Assembly: GCA_030529205.1 (NCBI GenBank)
Contig: JAUMXJ010000021.1
Location: 1 to 11,108, forward strand
Length of the DNA stretch: 11,108 bases
Source of the DNA: Bacillota bacterium
Lineage (GTDB): Bacteria; Bacillota; Clostridia; Peptostreptococcales; Acidaminobacteraceae
Reading direction: 5' to 3'
In this document: in pieces, positions 1 to 7,683 of the stretch
Layout: the number at the start of each line of letters is the position of its first letter
Position numbering within the stretch: position 1 is the stretch's first letter
Program-made: the position numbers and the translations under genes
The notes under the pieces: generated by a model
Told to the model about the DNA's origin: nothing
The model's database searches: none
Seen by the model: the letters and a program-made list of their open reading frames with translations, nothing else

Positions 1-19
1 TGTCAGCGTCAAAAGTCTG

Positions 20-1753
20 TCAGCTTAAATCGGCACCCGACTTTTGCAGCATGCGGCGGTAGACCTGAGATTTTTCGAGCAGATCCTCATGTCTTCCCTC
101 CGATTCGACGCGGCCGTTCTCCAATACGACGATCTTATCCGCTCCGCGCACGGTTCTCATACGATGTGCGATGACGACGACGGTTTTATCGCGGGTGAGC
201 TCGGAAAGCGCCGCCTGAATCAGGCTTTCGTTCTCCACGTCGAGCGATGCGGTCGCCTCGTCCATCAGGATAATGGGAGCATCTTTGAGAATTGCACGAG
301 CAATGGAAATCCTCTGTCTCTCTCCTCCGGAAAGTCGCTCTCCGTTCTCTCCGATAACGGTGTCGATTCCCTGAGGCAATCTCGAATAAAACTCATCACA
401 TCGGGCAATGCGCGCGGCATTCAGAATCTCCTCGTCGCTCGCTCCTTTCTTTCCGATTTTGATATTGTCTCTGATGCTCGCATTAAACAGCACGACATCC
501 TGGAATACAATCGCGAAGTGTTGAAGCAATGTCTCGGGGTCCACTTTGGAGATATCCTCTCCTCCGAGCAGTATTTGGCCTCGGTCGATGTCCCAAAACC
601 TTGCCGCAAGTTTCGCGAGCGTCGTCTTTCCGCTTCCAGAGGACCCGATCAACGCCGTTACTTCTCCCTGCTTTGCGGTAAAGCTGACTCCGTTGATAAC
701 CGGAATATCCTCATATCCGAAATGAACGTCTTTGAACTCTATGTCGTAATTCTCGACATGCATTTCCTCCTTGCCCTCCTGAATCGGCATTGTCTGGATT
801 TCACGCATTCTGATCACGACTTTGTCCATAATCAGAATCATGGTCAGCATGCCGATCAAGCTCTCAATCGGAACATAAATGCTTGCGGAGAGCATCAGGT
901 AGGCGATGTACATCAAGATGCCGACCTCTCCTTGAATCACCATGTTGGCACCCACAACCGCAACGGAAACCAGTCCAAGTTTGAGGACAATGGTCGAAAA
1001 TCCGATGCCCATGGAGGCTGCAAATTCAGTTTTGATCTTTGAAACACCGAGCTTTTCGACTTTTTCGTACAGCTCTGCAGACGCTTTTTCTTCCAGATGA
1101 TTGGCTTTGATTTCTTGGATCAGGTCCATCTTTTCCTGTACATCATCATATACTTTTCTGGTATTTTCCAATGTCTCACGAAAAACCTTGTCCTGTCTGC
1201 CCTTGGAGAGGCGAAATACCAGGAAGGACAACGGGATAACCCACAGTGCGGCGACTCCGAGTTTCCAATTGTTGATCAAAATCAGGACGGAAATGATGAT
1301 AGTGGAAATTACGGTCGCATAAAACTGCGGTACGGAGTGAGAAAAAATGGTCTCGTACAATTCGACATCGGACATAATGGTCGCCGACAAATCGGACAGA
1401 TCTCTGCGGCCGAAGTATGACAGGGGAAGCTTCTTGAGACGATTTGCAATCGCCACCCTTGTGCGCGCGCTCTCCTGATAGACATTTTCGTAAAGGCAGA
1501 TGTAATCCCATCGCGCGGTAAAAAACATGACCAAGATCATGGTCGCAATGACGACGACGTACTGCAGGAAAGAGAGCTGAAATCCCGTATCGATGCCGAA
1601 CTCCCCACCGAGAAACTGAAAAATAAACGCAAAACCGACGATGGCGGGGAATATTTTGCTCAGATTGACAAAGACATGAGATATGATGGATTTTTTGAGG
1701 TTCTTTGCACCGAGTTCCGTCATCGCATATTTATTGATAAAGTATTTATGCAT
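20..1753 (-). CDS. ABC transporter, fused permease and ATPase half (second gene of heterodimeric pair)
   Basis: 577-aa half-transporter of the type I ABC exporter fold: an N-terminal membrane domain (about residues 20-320, hydrophobic stretches near 25-50, 62-80, 142-180 and 255-310) followed by a nucleotide-binding domain. The ATPase motifs look intact: Walker A GSSGSGKT at 370-377, Q-loop Gln418, signature LSGGE at 474-478, Walker B ending in Asp498 with catalytic Glu499, D-loop SLD at 503-505 and switch His530. The frame stays open upstream to 1921, but ATG at 1753 is chosen because GGAGG lies five bases before it and the protein then begins at the usual place for the family. This start overlaps the end of the upstream ABC gene by 8 bases (ATGCATAA), which suggests translational coupling and a 1:1 heterodimer. 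The substrate cannot be read from sequence; drug, peptide, lipid or siderophore are all possible. The end of the operon is outside the window. Confidence 0.93.
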   Translation of the reverse strand: MHKYFINKYAMTELGAKNLKKSIISHVFVNLSKIFPAIVGFAFIFQFLGGEFGIDTGFQLSFLQYVVVIATMILVMFFTARWDYICLYENVYQESARTRVAIANRLKKLPLSYFGRRDLSDLSATIMSDVELYETIFSHSVPQFYATVISTIIISVLILINNWKLGVAALWVIPLSFLVFRLSKGRQDKVFRETLENTRKVYDDVQEKMDLIQEIKANHLEEKASAELYEKVEKLGVSKIKTEFAASMGIGFSTIVLKLGLVSVAVVGANMVIQGEVGILMYIAYLMLSASIYVPIESLIGMLTMILIMDKVVIRMREIQTMPIQEGKEEMHVENYDIEFKDVHFGYEDIPVINGVSFTAKQGEVTALIGSSGSGKTTLAKLAARFWDIDRGQILLGGEDISKVDPETLLQHFAIVFQDVVLFNASIRDNIKIGKKGASDEEILNAARIARCDEFYSRLPQGIDTVIGENGERLSGGERQRISIARAILKDAPIILMDEATASLDVENESLIQAALSELTRDKTVVVIAHRMRTVRGADKIVVLENGRVESEGRHEDLLEKSQVYRRMLQKSGADLS

Positions 1754-3512
1754 GTCCGCCTCCAATCTTCCAGTGAACCGATTTTTGATACTCATTCCAG
1801 AGCATGGTGTACTTGCCGTTCTTCGCAAGAAGCTCATGATGTGTTCCGCTCTCGACGATTCTACCCGCGTCGACAACCAGAATATTATCGGCATCGACAA
1901 TGGTGGAAAGGCGATGGGCAATCATCAGGGTTGTATGATTCTTTGCCAATTTTTTAAACGACTCCTGGATCAATTGTTCATTTTCGGGATCCGCAAACGC
2001 AGTCGCCTCATCGAGTATCAGAATTCCGGGATGTTTGAGAAACGCACGGGCAATACACAATCTTTGCACTTCCCCTCCGGAAAAATACGTGCCCTTCGTT
2101 CCGAATACGGTATCCAACCCGTTTTGAAGTTTTTCCACAATTTCAAGTGCACCGGAGTCTGCGAGAGCCTGTCGGATTTCGGCATCCGAGGCATCCGGAT
2201 TCCCCAATACGATATTGTCTCTGAGGCTCATTTTGAACAGGCCTCCGTTCTGAAACACGAATGCCAATTTTTGCATCAGCGCCTTTTGTTCAAAAGACTT
2301 GATATCAACTCCTCCAATCAGCACCTGCCCCTCTTCGGCGTCATAGAATCTCGCGGCAAGTCTGGCAATGGTGGTTTTTCCTCCTCCGGATGCTCCGACC
2401 AGTGCCACGGTCTGACCCTTCTTCACATCAAATGTCACATCTTCCAGGACTTTTTCTCCGCCGTATGAAAACGACACATTGCGGAAAGAAACGGTATTCT
2501 CCGCGTCCTTGACATCGCCGTATGAGAGCTCGGGATAGTCGAGCATTTCATCGATTTTATCCAAGGACATACCTGCAATAAACATGTATTGTTGAATTTG
2601 AAGGGAGCGCATCATGTACATGCTGAACATCGGCCCGACCAGGAGGTAAATAATCGAATCGGAGACCACCATTCGCACATCGCCGCCCGTCGCGATCATC
2701 CATATGGAGGCGGGCACGATGAAGAATGCGGTCGAGGTCGCGACGGACTCATAGACCGACATTTTGTTTTTCCAGCCGAGCGTCATCACCATCACCATAT
2801 CGTGCGCGCGTTTGATGAGAGAATGGAATTTTTCAAACGATTCGACGCTTTGCGCAAATGTCTTCACCACAGGAATTCCTCGCACATATTCCACCGCTTC
2901 GGATGAAAGATCCGCCATTGCCCTGAAATACTCATCTCGTCGGACTTTGTGCTCCTTCGTCATCATGGTCGCCATAAAGTAAAGGCCGATGATGACGGGT
3001 AGCAGGCTGACCAATCCGAGTTTCCAATCGAACATCATAAACAGGACGAACAGGACAAAGGGGGATATGAATGTAGAAGCCAAATCCGGCAGTTGATGTG
3101 CCAAGAATCCGTGTGTTTCCGAAGCACCGTCGATGACGGTTTTTCGAATCCTTCCGCTCTCGCGATTCACAAAAAAACCCAGGGGCTTTTTGAGCAAGTT
3201 TGCAATGCTTTGCTTGACGATATTTTGTTCCACCTCAAAGGCAAATATGTGCGACATCAGGAGCGATGTCAGGTACAGAACCAAGCCCGCGGCTGCGTAG
3301 ATGCCTGCACTGACAGCATTTCCGATAATGGCATCCCGGTCAACAGCCCCGGTCATAATCATGACACTGACGATTTTGTGAATATAGATCAGCGGCATGA
3401 GAAGGAGGATTCCGGAAAGTGCCGAACAGAGCATTGCCAAGTGTAAAAAGACCGTTTTTTTCCCGCCGTAAGCGGTCAGTCTTTTAAGTACCGAAGTCTT
3501 TTTTTTGTTCAA
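1746..3512 (-). CDS. ABC transporter, fused permease and ATPase half (first gene of heterodimeric pair)
   Basis: 588-aa half-transporter starting at TTG. The membrane domain covers about residues 18-315, with hydrophobic segments near 20-45, 66-90, 143-182 and 256-300. The nucleotide-binding domain has Walker A GASGGGKT at 373-380, Q-loop Gln421, signature FSGGE at 477-481, Walker B Asp501/Glu502 and switch His533. The D-loop reads AFAD followed by PENE rather than the usual SALD. I associate that form from memory with siderophore-type exporters and importers (YbtPQ/IrtAB-like); this is a weak hint only. Start choice: an in-frame ATG at 3545 would give 11 more residues, but it lies at the predicted transcription start and has no ribosome site, whereas TTG at 3512 has AAAGGAG six bases upstream. 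It is the first gene of a two-gene operon with the ABC gene that follows, and both ATP sites seem catalytically competent. Confidence 0.92.
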   Translation of the reverse strand: MNKKKTSVLKRLTAYGGKKTVFLHLAMLCSALSGILLLMPLIYIHKIVSVMIMTGAVDRDAIIGNAVSAGIYAAAGLVLYLTSLLMSHIFAFEVEQNIVKQSIANLLKKPLGFFVNRESGRIRKTVIDGASETHGFLAHQLPDLASTFISPFVLFVLFMMFDWKLGLVSLLPVIIGLYFMATMMTKEHKVRRDEYFRAMADLSSEAVEYVRGIPVVKTFAQSVESFEKFHSLIKRAHDMVMVMTLGWKNKMSVYESVATSTAFFIVPASIWMIATGGDVRMVVSDSIIYLLVGPMFSMYMMRSLQIQQYMFIAGMSLDKIDEMLDYPELSYGDVKDAENTVSFRNVSFSYGGEKVLEDVTFDVKKGQTVALVGASGGGKTTIARLAARFYDAEEGQVLIGGVDIKSFEQKALMQKLAFVFQNGGLFKMSLRDNIVLGNPDASDAEIRQALADSGALEIVEKLQNGLDTVFGTKGTYFSGGEVQRLCIARAFLKHPGILILDEATAFADPENEQLIQESFKKLAKNHTTLMIAHRLSTIVDADNILVVDAGRIVESGTHHELLAKNGKYTMLWNEYQKSVHWKIGGGHA

Positions 3513-3518
3513 AACCTT

Positions 3519-3525
3519 CTCCTTT
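3519..3525 (-). promoter_or_regulatory. Ribosome binding site that fixes a TTG start
   Basis: On the minus strand AAAGGAG is followed by six bases and then TTG at 3512. It lies inside the longer open frame that begins with ATG at 3545, so it argues that translation of the first ABC gene starts at the TTG. Confidence 0.75.
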
Positions 3526-3550
3526 CTGATTTTTAAATAATCCATTCATT

Positions 3551-3578
3551 AATATACCAAATTGAGAAATATTATCAA
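3551..3578 (-). promoter_or_regulatory. Sigma-A-type promoter of the ABC transporter operon
   Basis: Minus strand: -35 TTGATA (3573-3578), 16-base spacer, -10 TATATT (3551-3556) preceded by TGG, which is an extended -10. Transcription should start near 3544, leaving a leader of about 30 bases before the TTG start at 3512. It lies just beyond the terminator of the etfA operon. Confidence 0.65.
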
Positions 3579-3579
3579 T
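3561..3579. promoter_or_regulatory. Candidate operator: palindrome between -35 and -10
   Basis: The 19-bp sequence ATTGAGAAATATTATCAAT is an imperfect palindrome (ATTGA...TCAAT arms with one mismatched position per arm inside) that occupies the spacer and the -35 box of the ABC promoter. That is a classic position for a repressor site. No regulator gene is in the window, so the protein that would bind (MarR, TetR, Fur or other) is unknown. A short AT-rich palindrome can also occur by chance. Confidence 0.4.
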
Positions 3580-3605
3580 AAGCAAATGCACCCGGCTCGG
3601 GACAT

Positions 3606-3647
3606 GCAAAAACAAAAAATGCCGCAAACGTGTAGTTTGCAGCATTT
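3606..3647 (-). terminator. Intrinsic terminator of the bcd-etfB-etfA operon
   Basis: On the minus strand, AAATGC and GCAAAC arms pair with GTTTGC and GCATTT around a 5-base loop and one internal mismatch (hairpin 3617-3647), followed directly by a T-rich run (TTTTTTGTTTTTG). It lies about 65 bases after the etfA stop. On the plus strand the hairpin is followed only by CTTTT, so the minus direction is preferred. Confidence 0.85.
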
Positions 3648-3659
3648 CTTTTATGCGAA

Positions 3660-3719
3660 AATCGATACGAATTCATCAGAATCGATACGCATTGATCAAA
3701 ATCGACACGAATCTTAGAA
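3660..3719. repeat. Three tandem imperfect 20-bp repeats after etfA
   Basis: Three units in exact 20-bp register begin at 3660, 3680 and 3700. Unit 1 is AATCGATACGAATTCATCAG, unit 2 is AATCGATACGCATTGATCAA and unit 3 is AATCGACACGAATCTTAGAA. Units 1 and 2 share 17 of 20 bases; units 2 and 3 share 13 of 20. Unit 3 contains the etfA stop codon (3714-3716). The array lies between that stop and the terminator, so it is part of the mRNA 3' end. Function unknown. Confidence 0.7.
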
Positions 3720-4727
3720 GTTTTTCTTCTCAGCAGCCAATTTCTTGAGGTCTTCCACTACATATGGAATAATCTTGTGAAGGTCTCCTACAAGACCGAG
3801 ATCCGCAACTTCGAAAATCTTCGCATTTTTGTCTTTGTTGATTGCGATGATGATCTCGGATTCTTCCATACCTGCGAGGTGCTGGATTGCTCCGGAGATA
3901 CCGCAAGCAAAGTATACATGCGGACGAACCGTCTTACCTGTCTGTCCGACTTGTTGTGAGTGTGGCTGCCATCCGCTGTCTACAGCCGCTCTGGAAGCTG
4001 ATACTTCCGCTCCGAGAACTTCCGCAAGCTGCTCCAGAATACCGAAGTTTTCTGCAGCGCCCATACCGCGGCCGCCGGATACGAGGATATTTGCTTCCTG
4101 GATGTCTTTCTTCTCCGATTTCGCTTCTTCAAACGAGAGAATTTCCACAAAGCAGTTGTTGTGGGTCGGAGCAAAATCCACTTTGATGATTTCGCCCTTT
4201 CTGCCGACTTCTTTCTCATTCTTGGTCATAACACCGGGTCTGACAGTCGACATCTGCGGTCTGTGATCAGGGCACGCGATGGTCGCCATAATGTTACCGC
4301 CGAATGCCGGACGAGTCATCATGAGATCGCCGTCTTTGATGTCGAGTGATGTACAGTCCGCAGTGAGACCCGCTTTGACTCTCGCTGAAATACGCGGTGC
4401 AAGGTCTCTACCGATGGAAGTCGCACCGAACAACACGATCTCAGGTTTGAATGACTCGATTGCATGGCAAACCGCCTGTGTATATGCTTCCGTATTATAG
4501 AAATGATAGTCTTTTGAAGAATATTCGTATACGACATCAGCGCCGTATTCTACAAGTGTCTGGCTGAGTGCAGCGGCATCTTCCGCCACATTGCAAGCCA
4601 TGAGCTTAACTCCGAGTTCGTCTGCAAGCTTTCTGCCTTTGCCGAGAAGTTCGAGTGAAACATTCTGAAGAGTTCCACGTCTTTGCTCGATATATACCAT
4701 TACGCCTTTGTATAGACTTTTATCCAT
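3714..4727 (-). CDS. etfA: Electron transfer flavoprotein subunit alpha
   Basis: 337 aa, normal length for EtfA/FixB. It carries the FAD-binding C-terminal domain with the family's landmarks: SGGRGMG at 217-223, Ser245-Arg246, QVGQTGKTVRP at 259-269, GISGAIQH at 276-283 and INKD at 296-299. The N-terminal half is the usual alpha/beta domain. With EtfB it forms the soluble cytoplasmic heterodimer that passes electrons to or from the acyl-CoA dehydrogenase encoded two genes upstream. In Clostridia such Bcd-EtfAB complexes use NADH, reduce the enoyl-CoA and can also reduce ferredoxin by flavin-based bifurcation (established for related systems, inferred here). The ATG has AGGAGG four bases upstream, overlapping the etfB stop; the gap to etfB is 8 bases. 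It is the last gene of the operon, followed by a 20-bp repeat array and a terminator. Confidence 0.96.
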   Translation of the reverse strand: MDKSLYKGVMVYIEQRRGTLQNVSLELLGKGRKLADELGVKLMACNVAEDAAALSQTLVEYGADVVYEYSSKDYHFYNTEAYTQAVCHAIESFKPEIVLFGATSIGRDLAPRISARVKAGLTADCTSLDIKDGDLMMTRPAFGGNIMATIACPDHRPQMSTVRPGVMTKNEKEVGRKGEIIKVDFAPTHNNCFVEILSFEEAKSEKKDIQEANILVSGGRGMGAAENFGILEQLAEVLGAEVSASRAAVDSGWQPHSQQVGQTGKTVRPHVYFACGISGAIQHLAGMEESEIIIAINKDKNAKIFEVADLGLVGDLHKIIPYVVEDLKKLAAEKKNF

Positions 4728-4735
4728 GTTCCCTC

Positions 4736-5521
4736 CTAAATAATGAACTTCTCTTGAAGCTTATCAACGAGCGCAGTCGCAAGTTCACGAGGTGTTCCTT
4801 CGACAATCTTACCGGCCTGTTTTGCACCCTTGGTGAATGATTTCTGAACTTTTGTAGGCGATCCTTTGAGACCGATTGCTTCCATGTCGATGCCCTTGAT
4901 GTCCGCAACGGTCCAGGTTTCGATTTCAAGTTTCTGGTGTGCATCGATAATACCCGCAACACTCATGAAACGAGGTTTGTTGAGTTCTTGCAGCGCGGTG
5001 ATGACACAAGGGAATTTAATTTTGATCATTTGGAATCCGTCTTCGAAATGTCTCTTAATCTTGAGTCCGTCTTCGAGTTTCTCAATCTCTTCCGCATAAG
5101 AAACCTGTGGAAGTCCGAGATGCTCCGCAATCTGCGGTCCTACCTGAGCGGTGTCGCCGTCAATCGCCTGACGTCCTGTAATAATGAGGTCGAACTCGAG
5201 GTTCTTCAGGACAGATGCGATGGTGTAAGAAGTTGCGAGTGTATCCGCACCCGCAAATGCTCTGTCGGTTACAAGAATTACTCTGTCCGCTCCCATCGCA
5301 TATGCTTCGCGAAGTGCAAGCTTAGCCTGTGGAGGTCCCATGGTCACAACGGTTACATGTGCACCGTATTGTTCTTTTAATCTGATCGCCGCTTCAAGTC
5401 CCGCTTTGTCATCAGGGTTGATGATACTTGGAACGCCTTCACGGATCAGCGTGTTGGTCTTTGGATCAATCCTGACTTCATTGGTATCAGGAACTTGTTT
5501 TATACATACCACTATCTTCAT
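4736..5521 (-). CDS. etfB: Electron transfer flavoprotein subunit beta
   Basis: 261 aa, typical EtfB/FixA length. It begins with the family pattern MKIVVCIKQVPDT and contains NPDD at 35-38, ADTLATS at 92-98, the nucleotide-binding stretch GRQAIDGDTAQVGPQIAE at 116-133 and NKPR at 181-184. The first half of that stretch is characteristic of the EtfB partners of butyryl-CoA dehydrogenase in Clostridia, where beta carries the bifurcating FAD instead of AMP; assigning bifurcation here is inference from similarity in memory. It is the partner of EtfA directly downstream and sits 8 bases after bcd. The ATG is preceded by a GGGGG-type ribosome site with a four-T spacer. No truncation or frameshift is visible. 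Confidence 0.96.
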   Translation of the reverse strand: MKIVVCIKQVPDTNEVRIDPKTNTLIREGVPSIINPDDKAGLEAAIRLKEQYGAHVTVVTMGPPQAKLALREAYAMGADRVILVTDRAFAGADTLATSYTIASVLKNLEFDLIITGRQAIDGDTAQVGPQIAEHLGLPQVSYAEEIEKLEDGLKIKRHFEDGFQMIKIKFPCVITALQELNKPRFMSVAGIIDAHQKLEIETWTVADIKGIDMEAIGLKGSPTKVQKSFTKGAKQAGKIVEGTPRELATALVDKLQEKFII

Positions 5522-5529
5522 AAAACCCC

Positions 5530-6669
5530 CTATTTAAGCTCAGCAGCAGAGATAACCATTCTCTGTACTTCGCTTGTTCCTTCGTAGATTTCAGTGATTT
5601 TAGCATCTCTCATCATTCTCTCAACCGGATAATCTCTTGTGTAACCGTATCCGCCGAAGAGCTGGACAACCTTGGTTGTTACTTCCATTGCCGTTTCAGC
5701 GGCAAAGAGTTTCGCCATTGCAGCATCCTGAGAGTAAGGCATTTTGTTCTGCTTCTTGTAAGCGGCGCTGTATACCAGGAATCTTGCAGCTTCGATTTTG
5801 GTCTTCATCTCTGCGATTCTGAACTGTGTGTTTTGGAATGCGGCAAGAGGTTTGCCGAATTGTCTTCTTTCTTTTACATATTTGACAGCTTCATCGTAAG
5901 CACCTTGCGCGATACCGAGAGCCTGTGCGGCGATACCGATACGTCCGCCGTCGAGGGTCATCATCGCGATTTTGAAGCCTTTTCCTTCTTGACCGAGGAG
6001 GTTTGCAGCAGGAATTCTGCAATCTTCAAAAATGAGTTCGCAAGTAGCACTGCCTCTGATACCGAGTTTAAGTTCTTTCTTACCTATACTGAAACCCGGA
6101 GTTCCTTTCTCAACGATAAACGCCGTAATCCCTTTCAGGCCGGCAGCTTTATCGGTCATAGCGAATACAACATAAATATCCGCAGGGCCAGCATTTGTAA
6201 TAAATACCTTAGAACCGTTCAATACGTACTCGTCGCCGTCTTTTACCGCTGTTGTCTGCTGTCCCGCAGCATCCGTACCGGCATTTGGCTCCGTGAGACC
6301 GAATGCGCCGATTTTTTCTCCTTTTGCAAGCGGAACAAGATATTTTTGCTTCTGTTCTTCTGTTCCGAATTCATAAATCGGAGATGCGCAAAGCGATGTA
6401 TGTGCAGAAACGATAACGGATGTAGTCGCACAAGCTCTTCCGAGCTCCTCTACACAGTTGACATACTGCCAGACTGTACCGCCGGCTCCGCCGTACTCGC
6501 GCGGAAACGGAATACCGAGCATTCCGAGTCTTCCCATGTGTTCTACCGTTGCTGTAGGAAACTCTTCTGTTTCATCAACTTCTGCAGCGATTGGTGCTAC
6601 CACTTCTTTAGTAAATTGTCTAAAGAGATCGCGCATCATGATGTCTTCTTCGGTTAATACGAACTTCAT
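5530..6669 (-). CDS. bcd: Short-chain acyl-CoA dehydrogenase, probably butyryl-CoA dehydrogenase
   Basis: 379 aa, full length for the flavoprotein acyl-CoA dehydrogenase family. The FAD/substrate motif [10 protein letters not shown] is at 125-134, with ITNA at 157-160, [10 protein letters not shown] at 267-276, [16 protein letters not shown] at 336-351 and the C-terminal [10 protein letters not shown] whose Glu363 is in the position of the catalytic base (Glu367 in the Megasphaera enzyme). In this setting it should reduce crotonyl-CoA to butyryl-CoA, with EtfAB from the two genes downstream. Related substrates (branched acyl-CoA, acryloyl-CoA) cannot be excluded, because crotonase, 3-hydroxybutyryl-CoA dehydrogenase and thiolase genes are not adjacent. 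It is first in its operon, with a consensus promoter 45-73 bases upstream and a purine-rich AAGGGGG ribosome site. Confidence 0.93.
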   Translation of the reverse strand: MKFVLTEEDIMMRDLFRQFTKEVVAPIAAEVDETEEFPTATVEHMGRLGMLGIPFPREYGGAGGTVWQYVNCVEELGRACATTSVIVSAHTSLCASPIYEFGTEEQKQKYLVPLAKGEKIGAFGLTEPNAGTDAAGQQTTAVKDGDEYVLNGSKVFITNAGPADIYVVFAMTDKAAGLKGITAFIVEKGTPGFSIGKKELKLGIRGSATCELIFEDCRIPAANLLGQEGKGFKIAMMTLDGGRIGIAAQALGIAQGAYDEAVKYVKERRQFGKPLAAFQNTQFRIAEMKTKIEAARFLVYSAAYKKQNKMPYSQDAAMAKLFAAETAMEVTTKVVQLFGGYGYTRDYPVERMMRDAKITEIYEGTSEVQRMVISAAELK

Positions 6670-6713
6670 TTTTCCCCCTTAGTTGAGTTATTTCTTATTA
6701 TTTACCAACCTTA

Positions 6714-6742
6714 ACTATAAAGTTTATTGTTGCAAATGTCAA
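6714..6742 (-). promoter_or_regulatory. Sigma-A-type promoter of the bcd-etfB-etfA operon
   Basis: Minus strand: -35 TTGACA (6737-6742), 17-base spacer, -10 TATAGT (6714-6719). It is near consensus and correctly spaced. The -35 box overlaps the TGA stop of the ArsA-like gene (6739-6741). Transcription should start near 6707, giving a leader of under 40 bases. It suggests strong, largely constitutive expression; no operator is evident. Confidence 0.8.
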
Positions 6743-7656
6743 TTCATAAAATATTCAGCCATCGCGAATACTTCCTGTGATGACATGTCCTTCGGAAGCA
6801 GCGGAATCTTGTAGATTTTTCGCTCTCCGAACGCCTGCTCGATCTCGCGCAGATGTTCCGCCTCCCGCTGTTTTTTTTGCTTCCAGAAATCATCGGCTGA
6901 GTGCTCGGGCAAAATGCGGTTTACCACATATCCTGCGATCGGCACGTGATTCTTCTTCAAAATATCGGTCGCCTTTTTCGTCTCGTCGATTGCGAGCTTT
7001 TCGGCATTCAGCACGAAGATAAAGCCGAGCCTTCCGGAATCGAGCAGGATGTTCTTCGCCTTGAGCAAATTCTGCTTGCGTCTCATCAGTATTTCGACGA
7101 TTCCGTCCTTCTTCGTGATATCGTAATCCCTCTCGTACATCTCCTTGTACATCAAGGTCTTCTGTCGTTTCGCGAGCAGGCTGTCAATCCAGGATTCCAG
7201 CAAATTCGGCAAAGTCAAAAGCCTCAGAGTATGTCCCGTCGGCGCGGTGTCAAAGATAATATAGTCATAATCATCGCTGGTCTCGTTGATCAGCTCAATC
7301 ATACGGTCAAACAGCGCCGCCTCGTGCGAACCGGGTGAAATCTTCGCGTTGTCGAGCTGTTTTCCTATCTCCTCGACAATGATCGGTGAATAGACACGAT
7401 TCACCTGGGCGCGAATCCTCTCTATGTATTTCTCGCTTTCTTCTTCCGGATTGATCTCCGTCGAATACAAATTTTCAGCCAACTTGACAATTTTGCTTCC
7501 GATCGGAGTTTCAAACAGATCACTGGTCGAATGTGCCGGATCCGTGGAGACGAGCAGAACCTTCTGCCCCTGTCTTGCTCTTGAAACGGCGTATGCTCCC
7601 GAGCAGCTCGTCTTTCCGACGCCGCCCTTTCCGCCAAAAAATAATATCTTACCCAT
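6739..7656 (-). CDS. ArsA/Get3 (TRC40) family ATPase, single domain
   Basis: 305-aa P-loop ATPase of the SIMIBI class. It has the deviant Walker A GGKGGVGKT at 8-16 (signature Lys10), switch I STDPAHSTSD at 37-46, SPGSHEAALFDRM at 107-119, switch II DTAPTGHTLRLL at 136-147 and a late PLLPKDM at 285-291, all in ArsA/Get3 order. It is one ATPase unit, so it should act as a homodimer, unlike two-domain arsenite pumps. The only cysteine is Cys18, so it lacks both the metalloid-binding cysteines of ArsA and the CxxC of eukaryotic Get3; an arsenite role is unlikely and no ars genes are near. A client-delivery or membrane-related role is possible but unproven. The ATG has GGAGG three bases upstream. 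It follows a small 94-aa gene with a 58-base gap and ends inside the promoter of bcd, with no terminator between. Confidence 0.9.
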   Translation of the reverse strand: MGKILFFGGKGGVGKTSCSGAYAVSRARQGQKVLLVSTDPAHSTSDLFETPIGSKIVKLAENLYSTEINPEEESEKYIERIRAQVNRVYSPIIVEEIGKQLDNAKISPGSHEAALFDRMIELINETSDDYDYIIFDTAPTGHTLRLLTLPNLLESWIDSLLAKRQKTLMYKEMYERDYDITKKDGIVEILMRRKQNLLKAKNILLDSGRLGFIFVLNAEKLAIDETKKATDILKKNHVPIAGYVVNRILPEHSADDFWKQKKQREAEHLREIEQAFGERKIYKIPLLPKDMSSQEVFAMAEYFMN

Positions 7657-7683
7657 CTTCCTCCATTAAACCGCTATTTCCGT

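Noticed and set aside
44..1042. Long plus-strand open frame (332 aa) opposite the second ABC gene
   Set aside because: Rich in His, Asp and Asn with no domain pattern; it is the antisense shadow of a clear ABC transporter whose motifs are intact on the minus strand.
1683..2468. Plus-strand open frame (261 aa) opposite the first ABC gene
   Set aside because: Lies entirely over the ABC ATPase domain and its start, has no ribosome site and low-plausibility composition.
3591..3601. CCCGGCTCGGG mini-hairpin upstream of the ABC promoter
   Set aside because: Only a 4-bp stem with a 3-base loop and no T-run; too weak to call a terminator or operator.
5833..6657. Plus-strand open frame (274 aa) opposite bcd
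   Set aside because: Cys-, Phe- and Arg-rich sequence mirrored from the dehydrogenase gene; no family motif.
6739..7656. Arsenite-pump ATPase (arsA of an ars operon)
   Set aside because: Single ATPase domain, none of the metalloid-binding cysteines, and no arsB, arsD, arsR or acr3 in the window.
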